A stretch of DNA of 64,000 bases from Blastococcus sp. HT6-30 (GTDB taxonomy: Bacteria > Actinomycetota > Actinomycetes > Mycobacteriales > Geodermatophilaceae). Positions 8,631 to 18,755 of this stretch are shown in pieces. Under the pieces are notes generated by a model. It ran no database searches. It saw nothing but the letters and a program-made list of their open reading frames with translations, and was not told the origin of the DNA. The stretch's first letter is position 1, and each line of letters begins with the position of its first letter. The position numbers and the translations under genes were made by a program. The stretch covers positions 1,570,001 through 1,634,000 of the forward strand of contig NZ_CP155792.1 in the NCBI RefSeq assembly GCF_039729015.1, read 5' to 3'.

Positions 8631-10453
8631 GCGAGCCCGTGCAGCGCACCGAGGGCGCGCTGGGGACCCTCCGGCGCGGGCTGCGGATGATGCCCGAGTT
8701 CCGGCGCGGGCTCCCGGTGACCTTCGCCCTGGCCCTGGTCGCCACCGCCGGCCGGGTGGTCGTGCCCATCGCCGTCCAGCAGGTCATCGACCGCGGGCTG
8801 GCGGCCCCCGGCGGCGCGCACCTGGAGAGGGTCACCTGGCTGATCGCCGGCTGCGCGCTGGTCGTGCTGGTCACCGCCGTCGCGGTCTACCGGATGAACG
8901 TCCGGCTGTTCCGGACGACGGAGACCGCGCTGGCCAGCCTGCGCGCCCGCGCCTTCCGGCACGTGCACGACCTCTCGGTGCTGCACCAGCAGGGCGAGCG
9001 ACGCGGCTCCCTGGTCTCCCGGGTGACCAGCGACGTCGACCAGCTGTCGGTGTTCATGCAGTGGGGCGGGGTGCTGGGCCTGGTCAGCATCGGGCAGCTC
9101 CTCGTCGCGACCGTCGTCATGGCCGTCTACTCCTGGCAGCTGACCGTGCTGGTGCTGGTCTGTTTCGTGCCGCTGGCGTTCGCCGTCCGCTGGTTCGCCC
9201 AGCGGCTGGTGCGGGTCTACGGCGTGGTCCGGGAGCGGGTCGGCGACGTGCTCGCCGCGGTCGCCGAGTCGGTGGTCGGCGCCCCCACGGTGCGCGCCTA
9301 CGGGGTGCGGGCCCGCACCGCCGCCCGGCTCGACGCCGCCATCGACCGGCACTACCGCGCCCAGGTGGACGCGCAGAAGGTCACCGCCGCCGTCTTCGTC
9401 AGCGGCGAGTTCGTGGCCGCGCTGGCCAACGCCGCCGTGGTGGTCGTGGGGGTGCTGCTCGGCCTGGCCGGCGACATCACCGTCGGCACGCTGGTCGCGT
9501 TCCTCTTCCTCGTCACCCTGTTCGTCGCGCCGGTGCAGACCGCCAGCGAGGTGCTCAACGAGGCGCAGAACGCCGTCGCCGGCTTCCGCCGGGTCCTCGA
9601 CGTGGTCGACACCGAGCCCGACGTCCGCGACCCCGCCGTCGCCGCCCCCGACCGGGTGCGCGCCCTTCCGGAGGGGCCGCTCGGCGTCCGCTTCGACTCC
9701 GTCACCTTCCGCTACGCACCGGGTGCCCGCCCGGCGCTGGACGACGTCGACCTCACCATCGCCCCACGCACGCGGGTGGCGGTCGTGGGCGAGACGGGTT
9801 CGGGGAAGACCACGTTCGCCAAGCTGGTCACCCGGCTCATGGACCCGGTCGCCGGCCGGGTGCTGCTCGGCTCCGACACGGGCGGGTGGGTGCCGCTGGC
9901 CGACATGGCGTTCGCGTCGCTGCGCGCGCGGGTGGTCATGGTGCCGCAGGACGGGTTCCTCTTCGACGCCACCGTCGCCGAGAACGTCCGCTACGGCCGC
10001 CCCGGCATGACCGACGCCGACGTCGTCGCCGCCTTCGACGACCTGGGGCTAAGCACCTGGCTCGCCGGGCTGCCCGACGGCGTCTCGACGGCGGTGGGCC
10101 AGCGCGGTGAGTCCCTGTCGGCCGGCGAGCGGCAGCTGGTCGCCGTCGCCCGGGCCTACGTCGCCGACCCCGACCTCCTGGTGCTCGACGAGGCCACCAG
10201 CGCCGTCGACCCCGCCACCGAGCAGCGGCTGACCCGGGCGCTGGACGCCCTGACCGCCGGCCGCACCACCCTCACCATCGCGCACCGGCTCTCGACGGCC
10301 GAGCGGTCCGACGAGGTGCTGGTCGTCGACGCCGGGCGCGTCGTCCAGCGCGGCACGCACGCGGAGCTGGTGGACGCCGAGGGTCCCTACGCCCGGCTGC
10401 ACGCCTCGTGGCGGCGGTCGTCGGCCGGCGAGCCCGAGCCGGCGATCGGCTGA
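8627..10453 (+). CDS. ABC exporter half-transporter with catalytic ATPase site
   Basis: This is the second half (608 residues, GTG start at 8627 overlapping the upstream stop) of the heterodimeric exporter. Six transmembrane helices precede the nucleotide-binding domain. Walker A is GETGSGKTT. Walker B LLVLDEATS keeps the catalytic Glu, and TIAHRLST keeps the switch His. The signature is LSAGERQL rather than LSGGQ. The canonical ATP site therefore pairs this protein's Walker motifs with the partner's intact signature. The degenerate site pairs the partner's altered Walker B with this altered signature. That complementary pattern is strong evidence for an obligate heterodimer. An extra segment (GSDTGGWVPLADM) sits after Walker A. 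The substrate is unknown. Confidence 0.92.
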   Translation: MSEPVQRTEGALGTLRRGLRMMPEFRRGLPVTFALALVATAGRVVVPIAVQQVIDRGLAAPGGAHLERVTWLIAGCALVVLVTAVAVYRMNVRLFRTTETALASLRARAFRHVHDLSVLHQQGERRGSLVSRVTSDVDQLSVFMQWGGVLGLVSIGQLLVATVVMAVYSWQLTVLVLVCFVPLAFAVRWFAQRLVRVYGVVRERVGDVLAAVAESVVGAPTVRAYGVRARTAARLDAAIDRHYRAQVDAQKVTAAVFVSGEFVAALANAAVVVVGVLLGLAGDITVGTLVAFLFLVTLFVAPVQTASEVLNEAQNAVAGFRRVLDVVDTEPDVRDPAVAAPDRVRALPEGPLGVRFDSVTFRYAPGARPALDDVDLTIAPRTRVAVVGETGSGKTTFAKLVTRLMDPVAGRVLLGSDTGGWVPLADMAFASLRARVVMVPQDGFLFDATVAENVRYGRPGMTDADVVAAFDDLGLSTWLAGLPDGVSTAVGQRGESLSAGERQLVAVARAYVADPDLLVLDEATSAVDPATEQRLTRALDALTAGRTTLTIAHRLSTAERSDEVLVVDAGRVVQRGTHAELVDAEGPYARLHASWRRSSAGEPEPAIG

Positions 10454-10517
10454 CCGGCGGGTGCCGCGCCCGGGCAACTCGCCCGGCAGGGGGGCGCGTG
10501 GCGCCCGCGCTCCCCGC

Positions 10518-10523
10518 TAGCGT
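10518..10523 (+). promoter_or_regulatory. Candidate -10 box (TAGCGT) of the FAD dehydrogenase gene
   Basis: TAGCGT matches TANNNT and ends 7 bases before the GTG at 10531, suggesting a leaderless transcript. It lies in the 77-base gap after the exporter operon. No -35 box is evident. Confidence 0.4.
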
Positions 10524-10530
10524 CCCCGGT

Positions 10531-12201
10531 GTGAGCGCGCGCACCGACAGCTTCGAGGCCGACGTCGTCGTGGTGGGAGCGGGGCTGGCCGGCCTGGTCG
10601 CCACCGCTGAACTGGCCGACGCCGGCAAGCGGGTGGTCCTGGTCGACCAGGAGCCCGCGGCGTCCCTGGGCGGGCAGGCGTGGTGGTCCTTCGGCGGGCT
10701 GTTCCTGGTCGACTCGCCGGAGCAACGGCGGCTGCGCGTGCACGACTCGCTGGAGCTCGCCCGGCAGGACTGGTTCGGCACCGCCGGCTTCGACCGGGAC
10801 ACCGACCACTGGCCGCGGCAGTGGGCCGAGGCCTATCTGCAGTTCGCCGCCGGCGAGAAGCGCGCCTGGCTCAAGGAGCAGGGCGTCGGGTTCTTCCCGG
10901 TCGTCGGCTGGGCCGAGCGCGGCGGCTACACCGCCACCGGCCCCGGCAACTCGGTGCCGCGCTTCCACATCGTGTGGGGCACCGGGCCGGGGATCGTCGC
11001 GCCGTTCGAGCGCCGGGTGCGGGCCGCGGCCCAGGCGGGCGTGGTGCAGCTGCGGTTCCGGCACCGGGTGTCGGAACTGGTGGTCCGCGGCGGGGCCGTG
11101 ACCGGCGTGCGCGGCGCCGTCCTCGAGCCGAGCGACGTCGCCCGCGGTGAGGCGAGCTCCCGCACGGAGGTCGGGGAGTTCGAGTTCCTCGCGCAGGCCG
11201 TCGTCGTCACCTCCGGGGGGATCGGTGGCAACCACGACCTCGTCCGGGATAACTGGCCGGCCCGGCTGGGTCCCGCACCGCAGCGGCTGCTCTCCGGCGT
11301 TCCCGCGCACGTCGACGGGTGCATGCAGCAGGCCACCGTGGCCGCCGGCGCGAGCATGGTCAACGGCGACCGGATGTGGCACTACACCGAGGGCATCGCC
11401 AACCACTCGCCGGTCTGGGCGCGGCACGGCATCCGGATCCTCCCCGGCCCGTCGTCGCTGTGGCTCGACGCCACCGGGCAGCGGCTGCCCGTTCCGCTCT
11501 TCCCCGGGTTCGACACCCTCGGCACCCTCGCCCACATCGGGCAGACCGGGTACGAGCACACCTGGTTCGTCGCCACGCACAAGATCGTGGAGAAGGAGTT
11601 CGCGCTGTCGGGCTCCGAGCAGAACCCCGACCTCACCGGCAAGGACGTCAAGCTGCTGCTCGACCGGGTCAAGGCCGGCGTCTCCGGTCCGGTCCAGGCG
11701 TTCCTGGACAAGGGGGAGGACTTCGTCGTCGCCCGGACCCTGCCCGAGCTCGTCGCCGGCATGAACCGCGTCACCGGCGGGTCGCCCGAACTCGACCTCG
11801 CCCAGGTGGAGCGGGAGGTCGTGGCCCGCGACCGGGAGATCGCCCACCCCTTCACCAAGGACCTGCAGGTCACCGCCATCCGAGGTGCCCGCACCTACCT
11901 CGGGGACAAGCTCATCCGCGTCGCCCCGCCGCACCGGCTGCTCGACCCGGAGGCCGGCCCGCTGATCGCCGTCCGGCTCAACCTCATCACCCGCAAGAGC
12001 CTCGGCGGCCTGGAGACCGACCTGTCCGGCCGCGTGCTGCGGCCCGGCGGCGAGGTGTTCCCCGGGCTCCACGCGGCCGGCGAGGTCGCCGGGTTCGGCG
12101 GCGGCGGCGTGCACGGCTACCGCTCGCTCGAGGGCACCTTCCTCGGCGGCTGCCTCTTCTCCGGCCGGGTCGTGGGCCGGGCGCTCGCGGCCGCGCTGTG
12201 A
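10531..12201 (+). CDS. FAD-binding dehydrogenase (fumarate reductase/3-ketosteroid dehydrogenase-like fold)
   Basis: This is a 556-residue flavoprotein. The N-terminal Rossmann motif is VVVVGAGLAGLVATAELADAG followed by the ribose-binding Asp in VVLVDQE. The C-terminal FAD-binding segment is visible around GLHAAGEVAGFGGGGVHGYRSLEGTFLGGCLFSG. The middle substrate or cap domain includes TSGGIGGNHDLVRDNWP. The overall pattern fits the FAD_binding_2 family called FAD-binding dehydrogenase, common in actinobacteria and of unknown substrate; steroid-type or fumarate-type chemistry is only a family-level guess. The GTG at 10531 is chosen because it follows a TAGCGT box by 7 bases and begins just before the Rossmann fold. 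Its stop overlaps the next gene's GTG. Confidence 0.85.
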   Translation: MSARTDSFEADVVVVGAGLAGLVATAELADAGKRVVLVDQEPAASLGGQAWWSFGGLFLVDSPEQRRLRVHDSLELARQDWFGTAGFDRDTDHWPRQWAEAYLQFAAGEKRAWLKEQGVGFFPVVGWAERGGYTATGPGNSVPRFHIVWGTGPGIVAPFERRVRAAAQAGVVQLRFRHRVSELVVRGGAVTGVRGAVLEPSDVARGEASSRTEVGEFEFLAQAVVVTSGGIGGNHDLVRDNWPARLGPAPQRLLSGVPAHVDGCMQQATVAAGASMVNGDRMWHYTEGIANHSPVWARHGIRILPGPSSLWLDATGQRLPVPLFPGFDTLGTLAHIGQTGYEHTWFVATHKIVEKEFALSGSEQNPDLTGKDVKLLLDRVKAGVSGPVQAFLDKGEDFVVARTLPELVAGMNRVTGGSPELDLAQVEREVVARDREIAHPFTKDLQVTAIRGARTYLGDKLIRVAPPHRLLDPEAGPLIAVRLNLITRKSLGGLETDLSGRVLRPGGEVFPGLHAAGEVAGFGGGGVHGYRSLEGTFLGGCLFSGRVVGRALAAAL

Positions 12202-12929
12202 GCGCGCCGCGCGATCCCTGGTCGGACCCGGCGACGCCGACCGAGCCGGGGCCCGCCTACACCGGGCCGCCGCCCACCACGTCGCCGTACGCCTACGGGA
12301 CGCCGGCGCCGTACGGCGTGCCCCCGCCGTGGGGTTACGGGCCGCCGCCGCCCTACGGCTACCCGGGCGCGCCGTACCCGGGTGCGCCGTACCCGGGTGC
12401 GCCGTACCCGGGTGCGGCCTATCCCGGTGCGGCCTATCCCGGTGCGTCCCGGCCGGGCCGCCGGCCCGGCCAGGTGATCGGGGCGGCGGTGCTCACCTTC
12501 GTCCAGGCGCTGCTGGTGCTGATCGCCTCGCTGTACGTGTGGTTCTTCGCCTCGCTCGCGGAGCTCGCGATCGAGGAGAGCCCGACCGCCGCCCCTGCCC
12601 AGGCCTACGAGTTCGCCCGCGAGGGCGACGTGCTCTCGATCGTCCAGCTCGCATCGGTGGCGCTGCTCGTGGTCGCCGGCATCCTGGCGCTGGTCCGGCG
12701 CACCCGCGTCGCCTGGCTGGTGCTGCTCGCGGCGCACGGCGTGCAACTCCTGCTCACCGTGTACTGGTGGGCACAGCTGGGCGACCTGCTGGGACCGGCG
12801 GCGGCAGGCCAGGACCTCGGCGGCGTGGTGGCCGCGTTCAGCCTCTTCTTCGCGGCCGCCCCGCTGGTCACCCTCGGTCTGGTCCTCTTCGGCGGCGGAC
12901 GGCACTGGTTCACCGCCCCGCAGACCTGA
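12198..12929 (+). CDS. Membrane protein with Pro/Gly/Tyr-rich repeat head
   Basis: This is a 243-residue protein of unknown function. The first 90 residues are disordered and rich in Pro, Gly and Tyr. They include six tandem YPGA-type pentapeptides (residues about 55-84). Then follow four predicted transmembrane segments: [59 protein letters not shown] and a last one near [20 protein letters not shown]. Such heads are common on actinobacterial small membrane proteins and are thought to be cytoplasmic. The start overlaps the stop of the FAD dehydrogenase, so the two may be co-translated. No function is assigned. Confidence 0.75.
   Translation: MSAPRDPWSDPATPTEPGPAYTGPPPTTSPYAYGTPAPYGVPPPWGYGPPPPYGYPGAPYPGAPYPGAPYPGAAYPGAAYPGASRPGRRPGQVIGAAVLTFVQALLVLIASLYVWFFASLAELAIEESPTAAPAQAYEFAREGDVLSIVQLASVALLVVAGILALVRRTRVAWLVLLAAHGVQLLLTVYWWAQLGDLLGPAAAGQDLGGVVAAFSLFFAAAPLVTLGLVLFGGGRHWFTAPQT
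12360..12449 (+). repeat. Six tandem 15-bp repeats coding for [15 protein letters not shown]
   Basis: Six in-frame 15-base units begin TA(C/T)CC and code for Tyr-Pro-Gly-Ala plus Pro, Ala or Ser. Units two and three are identical; the others differ at one to four positions. They lie in the disordered head of the membrane protein. Such a perfect-frame array can expand or contract by slippage. Confidence 0.85.
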
Positions 12930-12954
12930 CCCGCCCGCACGGCACACTGGAGGC

Positions 12955-13332
12955 ATGTCCGCGAGCGTGCCCACCGAACGAGCGCTGGCCCCCGAGGTCG
13001 CCGCGCTGCTGCGCCGCGACCCCGCCGGGCTGGTCGCCGCAGTCGTCCAGCAGCACGACACCCGCGAGGTGCTCATGCTCGCCTGGATGGACGACGAGGC
13101 GCTCCGGCGCACCCTGACCTCCGGCCGGGCCACGTACTGGTCGCGCAGCCGGGAGGAGTACTGGGTGAAGGGCGAGACCTCGGGCCACCGCCAGTGGGTC
13201 CGCGACGTCCGCGTCGACTGCGACGGCGACGCGCTGCTGGTGCTGGTCGACCAGGAGGGCGCCGCCTGCCACACCGGTGAGCGCAGCTGCTTCCACCGGC
13301 CGCTGACCGTGGTGCAGGGGGCCGCCACGTGA
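12955..13332 (+). CDS. hisI: Phosphoribosyl-AMP cyclohydrolase
   Basis: HisI opens the purine ring of phosphoribosyl-AMP, the third step of histidine synthesis, as a zinc-dependent dimer. The 125-residue product is the single-domain form without a fused HisE. Landmarks are [34 protein letters not shown], and the metal-binding cluster [32 protein letters not shown] ribosome site lies 2 bases before the ATG, which is unusually close; the GTG codons further in are less likely given homology. It stands 9.6 kb from hisF and overlaps trpE by 4 bases, so histidine and tryptophan genes are physically coupled here. Confidence 0.95.
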   Translation: MSASVPTERALAPEVAALLRRDPAGLVAAVVQQHDTREVLMLAWMDDEALRRTLTSGRATYWSRSREEYWVKGETSGHRQWVRDVRVDCDGDALLVLVDQEGAACHTGERSCFHRPLTVVQGAAT

Positions 13333-14864
13333 GGTTCGGCATCACCTCCCCCTCGCGCGAGGAGTTCGCGGCGCTGGGCCGGGTCGGTGGGCGGGGGATG
13401 GTGCCGGTCACCCGCCGGCTGCTGGCCGACGGCGAGACCGCCGTCGGGGTCTACCGGAAGCTGGCCGGCAACCGTTCCGGGACGCTCCTGCTGGAGTCGG
13501 CCGAGCAGGGCAAGCGGTGGGCGCGGTACAGCTTCGTGGGCGTGCGCGCCGCCGGCGTGCTGACCGAGCGCGACGGCCGCACCCAGTGGCTGGGCGAGGA
13601 GGTCCCCGGGCTCACCGACGACCTCCCGGCCGATCCGCTGGAGGCCGTCCGCGTGCTCGCGCGCCGGCTGCGGTCGCCCCGCGCCCCGGAGCTGCCGCCG
13701 CTGACCGGTGGCCTGGTGGGCTACCTCGGCTACGACGTCGTCCGTCGCCTCGAGCGGCTGCCGCAGACCAGCGACGACGACCTGGGCATGCCCGAGCTCG
13801 CGCTGATGCTGGTCACCGACCTGGCCGTGCTCGACCACACCGACGGGTCGGTGCTGCTCATCGCCAACGCCCTCGGGAGCGCGGGGACCGAGGCGGGCGG
13901 GTACGACGACGCCGTCGCCCGTCTGGACGCCATGGCCGAAGCGCTGGTCGCCCCGGCCGCCCCGGCGGTCGCCGTGTTCGAGCCCGCGGACGTTCCACCG
14001 GCCGTGCGCAGCAACCTGGCGCCCGGCGTCTTCCAGGACGGCGTGGAGCGGGTGCGCGAGCACATCCGGGCCGGCGACGCCTTCCAGGTGGTGCTGGCCC
14101 AGCGGTTCGAGCTGGAGACCGACGTCGACGCGCTCGACCTCTACCGGGTGCTGCGGGTGACCAACCCGTCGCCGTACATGTACCTGCTGCGCTTCGCCGG
14201 CCGGGAGACCGCGTTCGAGGTCGTCGGCTCGTCGCCCGAGGCGCTGGTGACGGTGACCGGGTCCTCGGCGGTCGTGCACCCGCCGGCCGGCACCCGGCCG
14301 CGCGGCGCGACCGCGGAGGAGGACGCACGCCTGGCCGAGGGGCTGCTCGCCGACCCCAAGGAGCGGGCCGAGCACGTCATGCTCGTCGACCTCGCACGCA
14401 ACGACCTGGGGCGGGTCTGCGTCCCCGGCAGCGTGGAGGTGCCGGACTTCATGCGCGTGGAGCACTACAGCCACGTCATGCACCTGGTGTCCACCGTCAC
14501 CGGCGAGGTCAGCCCCGGCCGCGACGCCCTGGACGTCTTCGACGCCACGTTCCCCGCCGGCACGGTCTCCGGCGCCCCCAAGCCGAGCGCGATGACGATC
14601 ATCGAGAGCCTCGAGCCGACCCGGCGGGCGCTGTACGCGGGCACCGTCGGCTACGTCGACGCCAGCGGCGACATGGACATGGCGATCGCCATCCGCACCG
14701 CCGTCCTCCACCAGGGGCGGGCCTACGTCCAGGCCGGCGCGGGCATCGTCGCCGACAGCGACCCGGCGGCCGAGGAGGCCGAGACCCGGCACAAGGCCCG
14801 CGCGGTGCTGTCGGCCATCGCGACGGCGGAAGGTCTGCGGGAGCTGTCCGCGGGGGCGGGGTGA
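13329..14864 (+). CDS. trpE: Anthranilate synthase component I
   Basis: TrpE converts chorismate and ammonia to anthranilate, the first committed step to tryptophan; ammonia comes from the TrpG glutaminase, which is not in this window. The 511-residue product has the N-terminal regulatory domain (with the [18 protein letters not shown] Trp-binding LLES motif) and the C-terminal chorismate-binding domain. That domain shows [38 protein letters not shown] and [12 protein letters not shown]. The GTG at 13329 overlaps the hisI stop. The LLES element suggests feedback inhibition by tryptophan, as known for the family. Confidence 0.96.
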   Translation: MRFGITSPSREEFAALGRVGGRGMVPVTRRLLADGETAVGVYRKLAGNRSGTLLLESAEQGKRWARYSFVGVRAAGVLTERDGRTQWLGEEVPGLTDDLPADPLEAVRVLARRLRSPRAPELPPLTGGLVGYLGYDVVRRLERLPQTSDDDLGMPELALMLVTDLAVLDHTDGSVLLIANALGSAGTEAGGYDDAVARLDAMAEALVAPAAPAVAVFEPADVPPAVRSNLAPGVFQDGVERVREHIRAGDAFQVVLAQRFELETDVDALDLYRVLRVTNPSPYMYLLRFAGRETAFEVVGSSPEALVTVTGSSAVVHPPAGTRPRGATAEEDARLAEGLLADPKERAEHVMLVDLARNDLGRVCVPGSVEVPDFMRVEHYSHVMHLVSTVTGEVSPGRDALDVFDATFPAGTVSGAPKPSAMTIIESLEPTRRALYAGTVGYVDASGDMDMAIAIRTAVLHQGRAYVQAGAGIVADSDPAAEEAETRHKARAVLSAIATAEGLRELSAGAG

Positions 14865-15508
14865 CGGCTCCCGAGGGCGTACGGGACCCGGCCGGCGGCG
14901 CCCGGCGGGAGCTCGCGAGCGTCGTCGTGGGCGCGGTCCTGGCCGGTGCGCTCGCGCTGTCGGCGGCCGGCCAGCGCTGGGCCGACGTGACCGCGGAGCG
15001 CCGCGCGCCCCTGCCACCGGTGTCCGGAACGCTGTCCGGGGGCGACGCAGCCCCGCTGGTGACCGCCGCCGGCCTGGTCCTGCTGGCCGCGGCGGTGGCC
15101 CTGCTGGCGGTGCGCGGCAGCGGCCGGGTGGTCGTCGGCCTGCTGATGGCGGCCGCAGGTGGCGCCCTGCTGTGGTCGGGCGTCCGGGTGCTCACCGGAG
15201 GAGTGGCCGACGCCGCGGCGGACCTGCCCGGCGTGGGCGGCACCAGCGTGACCGGCACGACCGTGGACGTCTCGGTGGGCTGGCCGGTGCTGGCCGGGGT
15301 CGCCGGTGTCCTGGCCGTCGCCGCCGGGCTGCTGGCCGCGCTGCGCGGGGGCACCTGGCCGGCGATGGGCCGGCGCTACGAGCGCACCGCCGGGGCGGCG
15401 ACGGCGCGGTCGACCGAGGAGCGCGCCGACGACGTCTGGAAGGCGCTCGACCGCGGCGAGGACCCGACCGAGCCACCGCCGGCACCCCGGACCGGCCCCG
15501 GCGTATAG
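14861..15508 (+). CDS. Trp biosynthesis-associated membrane protein (TIGR02234 type)
   Basis: This 215-residue membrane protein lies directly after trpE, overlapping its stop. Four predicted transmembrane segments are visible near residues 17-35, 65-85, 88-105 and 140-165. The conserved GQRWADVT follows the first helix. The tail GRRYERTAG and the ending DVWKALDRGEDPT are typical of the family that always sits between trpE and trpC in actinobacteria. Its role in tryptophan synthesis is unproven; the link is by conserved neighbourhood only. The GTG start at 14861 is supported by the 4-base overlap. Confidence 0.88.
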   Translation: MTAPEGVRDPAGGARRELASVVVGAVLAGALALSAAGQRWADVTAERRAPLPPVSGTLSGGDAAPLVTAAGLVLLAAAVALLAVRGSGRVVVGLLMAAAGGALLWSGVRVLTGGVADAAADLPGVGGTSVTGTTVDVSVGWPVLAGVAGVLAVAAGLLAALRGGTWPAMGRRYERTAGAATARSTEERADDVWKALDRGEDPTEPPPAPRTGPGV

Positions 15509-15539
15509 CGGAACCGACCGGATCCGTGCCGCCCGCCCC

Positions 15540-15562
15540 CGGGCCGGGAGGCATCCGGCCCG
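15540..15562 (+). terminator. Short hairpin after the trpE operon
   Basis: An 8-bp GC stem (CGGGCCGG with CCGGCCCG) encloses a 7-base loop, 31 bases after the TIGR02234 gene stop. It has no T-run. It may end the hisI-trpE transcript before the trpC promoter, or may be incidental in this GC-rich DNA. Confidence 0.3.
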
Positions 15563-15566
15563 CCTC

Positions 15567-15572
15567 TAGAGT
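15567..15572 (+). promoter_or_regulatory. Candidate -10 box (TAGAGT) of trpC
   Basis: TAGAGT fits the TANNNT consensus. A start site about 7 bases later would give an 83-base leader ahead of trpC. That leader contains the 14-codon open frame at 15621-15665. No strong -35 element is visible. Confidence 0.35.
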
Positions 15573-15620
15573 GGGTCCACCCATCCGCCCGGGATCGACG
15601 TACGAGAGGCAGTGGCGCCG

Positions 15621-15665
15621 GTGAACCAGCACCTGACCTCGGCCGAGGCTGCGACCACGCCGTGA
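15621..15665 (+). other. 14-codon leader-like frame coupled to trpC
   Basis: A GTG at 15621 with AGAGG about 10 bases upstream opens a frame of 14 codons (product [15 protein letters not shown]). Its TGA overlaps the trpC GTG. It contains no Trp codon, so a classical tryptophan attenuation leader is unlikely. Translational coupling to trpC is possible. It could equally be a chance frame. Confidence 0.25.
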
Positions 15666-16471
15666 ACGTGCTCGAGGAGATCGTCGCCGGTGTCCGTGCC
15701 GACCTCGCCGTCCGCCAGGCCGCCACGCCGCTGGACGAGGTGAAGGCCGCCGCCCAGGCGGCCCGGCCGGCGCGCGACGCGCTGGCGGTCCTGCGGGCCC
15801 CCGGCGTCGGCGTCATCGCCGAGGTGAAGCGGCGCAGCCCGAGCAAGGGCGACCTGGCCGACATCGCCGACCCCGCGCGGCTGGCCCAGCAGTACGCCGC
15901 CGGTGGGGCCCGGGTCATCTCCGTGCTCACCGAGCGGCGGCGCTTCGGCGGCTCGCACGCCGACCTCGCCGCCGTGCGCACGGTGGTCGACGTGCCGGTG
16001 CTGTGCAAGGACTTCATCGTCAGCAGCTACCAGGTGCACGAGGCCCGTGCCCACGGGGCCGACGTCGTCCTGCTGATCGTGGCCGCCCTCGAGCAGAACG
16101 TCCTGGTGGGCCTGCTCGAGCGGGTGGAGTCCCTGGGCATGACGGCGCTGGTCGAGGTGCACACCGAGTCCGAGGCCGACCGCGCCATGGCGGCCGGGGC
16201 GTCGGTCATCGGCGTGAACGCCCGCGACCTCACCACCCTCCAGGTCGACCGCTCGACCTTCGAGAAGATCGCACCGGGGTTGCCGTCGGAGGTCGTCAAG
16301 GTCGCCGAGTCGGGTGTCCGCGGTCCGCACGACCTGATCGGGTACGCCGCTGCCGGGGCCGACGCCGTCCTCGTCGGCGAGGGCCTGGTCACCGCGGGCG
16401 ATCCGCGGCAGGCGGTCGCCGACCTGGTCACGGCCGGCGCGCACCCGGCCACCCCCCGCACCACCCGCTGA
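15662..16471 (+). CDS. trpC: Indole-3-glycerol phosphate synthase
   Basis: TrpC closes the indole ring, turning CdRP into indole-3-glycerol phosphate. The 269-residue barrel has the N-terminal [18 protein letters not shown], the catalytic Lys region [38 protein letters not shown] with the second Lys, GVNARDLTT, and the phosphate loops VAESGVRG and [11 protein letters not shown]. The GTG at 15662 matches the usual family N-terminus. Unlike the E. coli enzyme there is no fused TrpF domain. A possible own promoter and an inverted repeat before trpB bracket the gene. Confidence 0.96.
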   Translation: MNVLEEIVAGVRADLAVRQAATPLDEVKAAAQAARPARDALAVLRAPGVGVIAEVKRRSPSKGDLADIADPARLAQQYAAGGARVISVLTERRRFGGSHADLAAVRTVVDVPVLCKDFIVSSYQVHEARAHGADVVLLIVAALEQNVLVGLLERVESLGMTALVEVHTESEADRAMAAGASVIGVNARDLTTLQVDRSTFEKIAPGLPSEVVKVAESGVRGPHDLIGYAAAGADAVLVGEGLVTAGDPRQAVADLVTAGAHPATPRTTR

Positions 16472-16475
16472 AAGA

Positions 16476-16527
16476 GGCCCTCCTGGCCACCGCTCGCACG
16501 CTCGCGGCGGGCCCCTGCAGGAGGGCC
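16476..16527 (+). repeat. Inverted repeat between trpC and trpB
   Basis: A perfect 10-bp inverted repeat (GGCCCTCCTG at 16476-16485, CAGGAGGGCC at 16518-16527) fills most of the 80-base gap between trpC and trpB. The 32-base loop is long for an intrinsic terminator. The right arm contains CAGGAGGG, which resembles a Shine-Dalgarno core 25 bases before trpB and would be masked if paired. It may be an attenuator, a partial terminator or a protein site. Confidence 0.45.
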
Positions 16528-16551
16528 ACTGCGGCGCGGGACACTGGGCAC

Positions 16552-17897
<1,346 letters not shown>

Positions 17898-17901
<4 letters not shown>

Positions 17902-18755
17902 GCGCTACCGGGAACGACGGAGGAGCGGAGCAAGCCCGGAGTCGAGGCAGTCGACTGCAGGACCGCATCGGCACCGCCACGGCGGAGGGGCGCGCCGCGT
18001 TGATCGCCTACGTGCCGGTCGGCTTCCCGTCGGTCGAGGGGTCGATCGCGGCGATGGTGGCCGCCGTGCGCGACGGCGCCGACGTCGTGGAGATCGGCGT
18101 CCCGTACAGCGATCCCGGGATGGACGGCCCGGTCATCCAGCAGGCCGTGGACGTCGCCGTCCGCGCTGGTGTGGGGATGCCGGCCGTGCTCCGCGCGGCC
18201 GAGGCGGTGGCCGCGGCCGGCGCCGTCCCCGTCGTGATGAGCTACTGGAACCCGATCGAGCGCTACGGCGTCGAGCGCTTCGCCACCGACCTGGCCGCCG
18301 CCGGGGGAGCGGGGGCCATCACCCCCGATCTCATCCCCGAGGAGGCGGGCGCCTGGATCGCCGCCGCCGAGGCGGCCGACCTCGACCGGGTGTTCCTCGT
18401 CGCGCCCTCCTCGACCGATGCGCGGCTGCGGTCCACCACCGCCGCCTGCCGCGGGTTCGTCTACGCCGCCTCCACCATGGGGGTCACCGGCGCCCGTGCC
18501 ACCGTGGGCGACGCCGCCGAGCGGCTGGTGGCCCGCACCCGGGAGGCCGCGCCCGACCTCGCCGTCTGCGTCGGCCTGGGCGTCTCGAACGGGGAGCAGG
18601 CCGCGGAGGTCGCCGGGTTCGCCGACGGCGTCATCGTCGGCTCGGCCTTCGTCCGCGCCCTGCTCGACGCGCCGGACGAGCGGGCCGGTGCCGAGGCGGT
18701 CGGGCGGCTCGCCGCCGACCTGGCCCGCGGTGTCCGTGCGAAGGTGCCGACATGA
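17898..18755 (+). CDS. trpA: Tryptophan synthase alpha chain
   Basis: TrpA splits indole-3-glycerol phosphate to indole and glyceraldehyde 3-phosphate. The 285-residue barrel contains [10 protein letters not shown], the catalytic Glu and Asp in [55 protein letters not shown] and the phosphate loop [11 protein letters not shown] with VGSAFVRAL. The N-terminal 20 residues before LQDRIGTA are a Gly/Arg-rich extension without known role. An internal start is possible, but the overlap with trpB favours the ATG at 17898. It overlaps lgt by 4 bases. Confidence 0.96.

Noticed and set aside
15621-15665. Classical tryptophan attenuation leader before trpC
   Set aside because: The short frame has no Trp codon and no alternative hairpin pair was found; it is kept only as a possible coupling frame.
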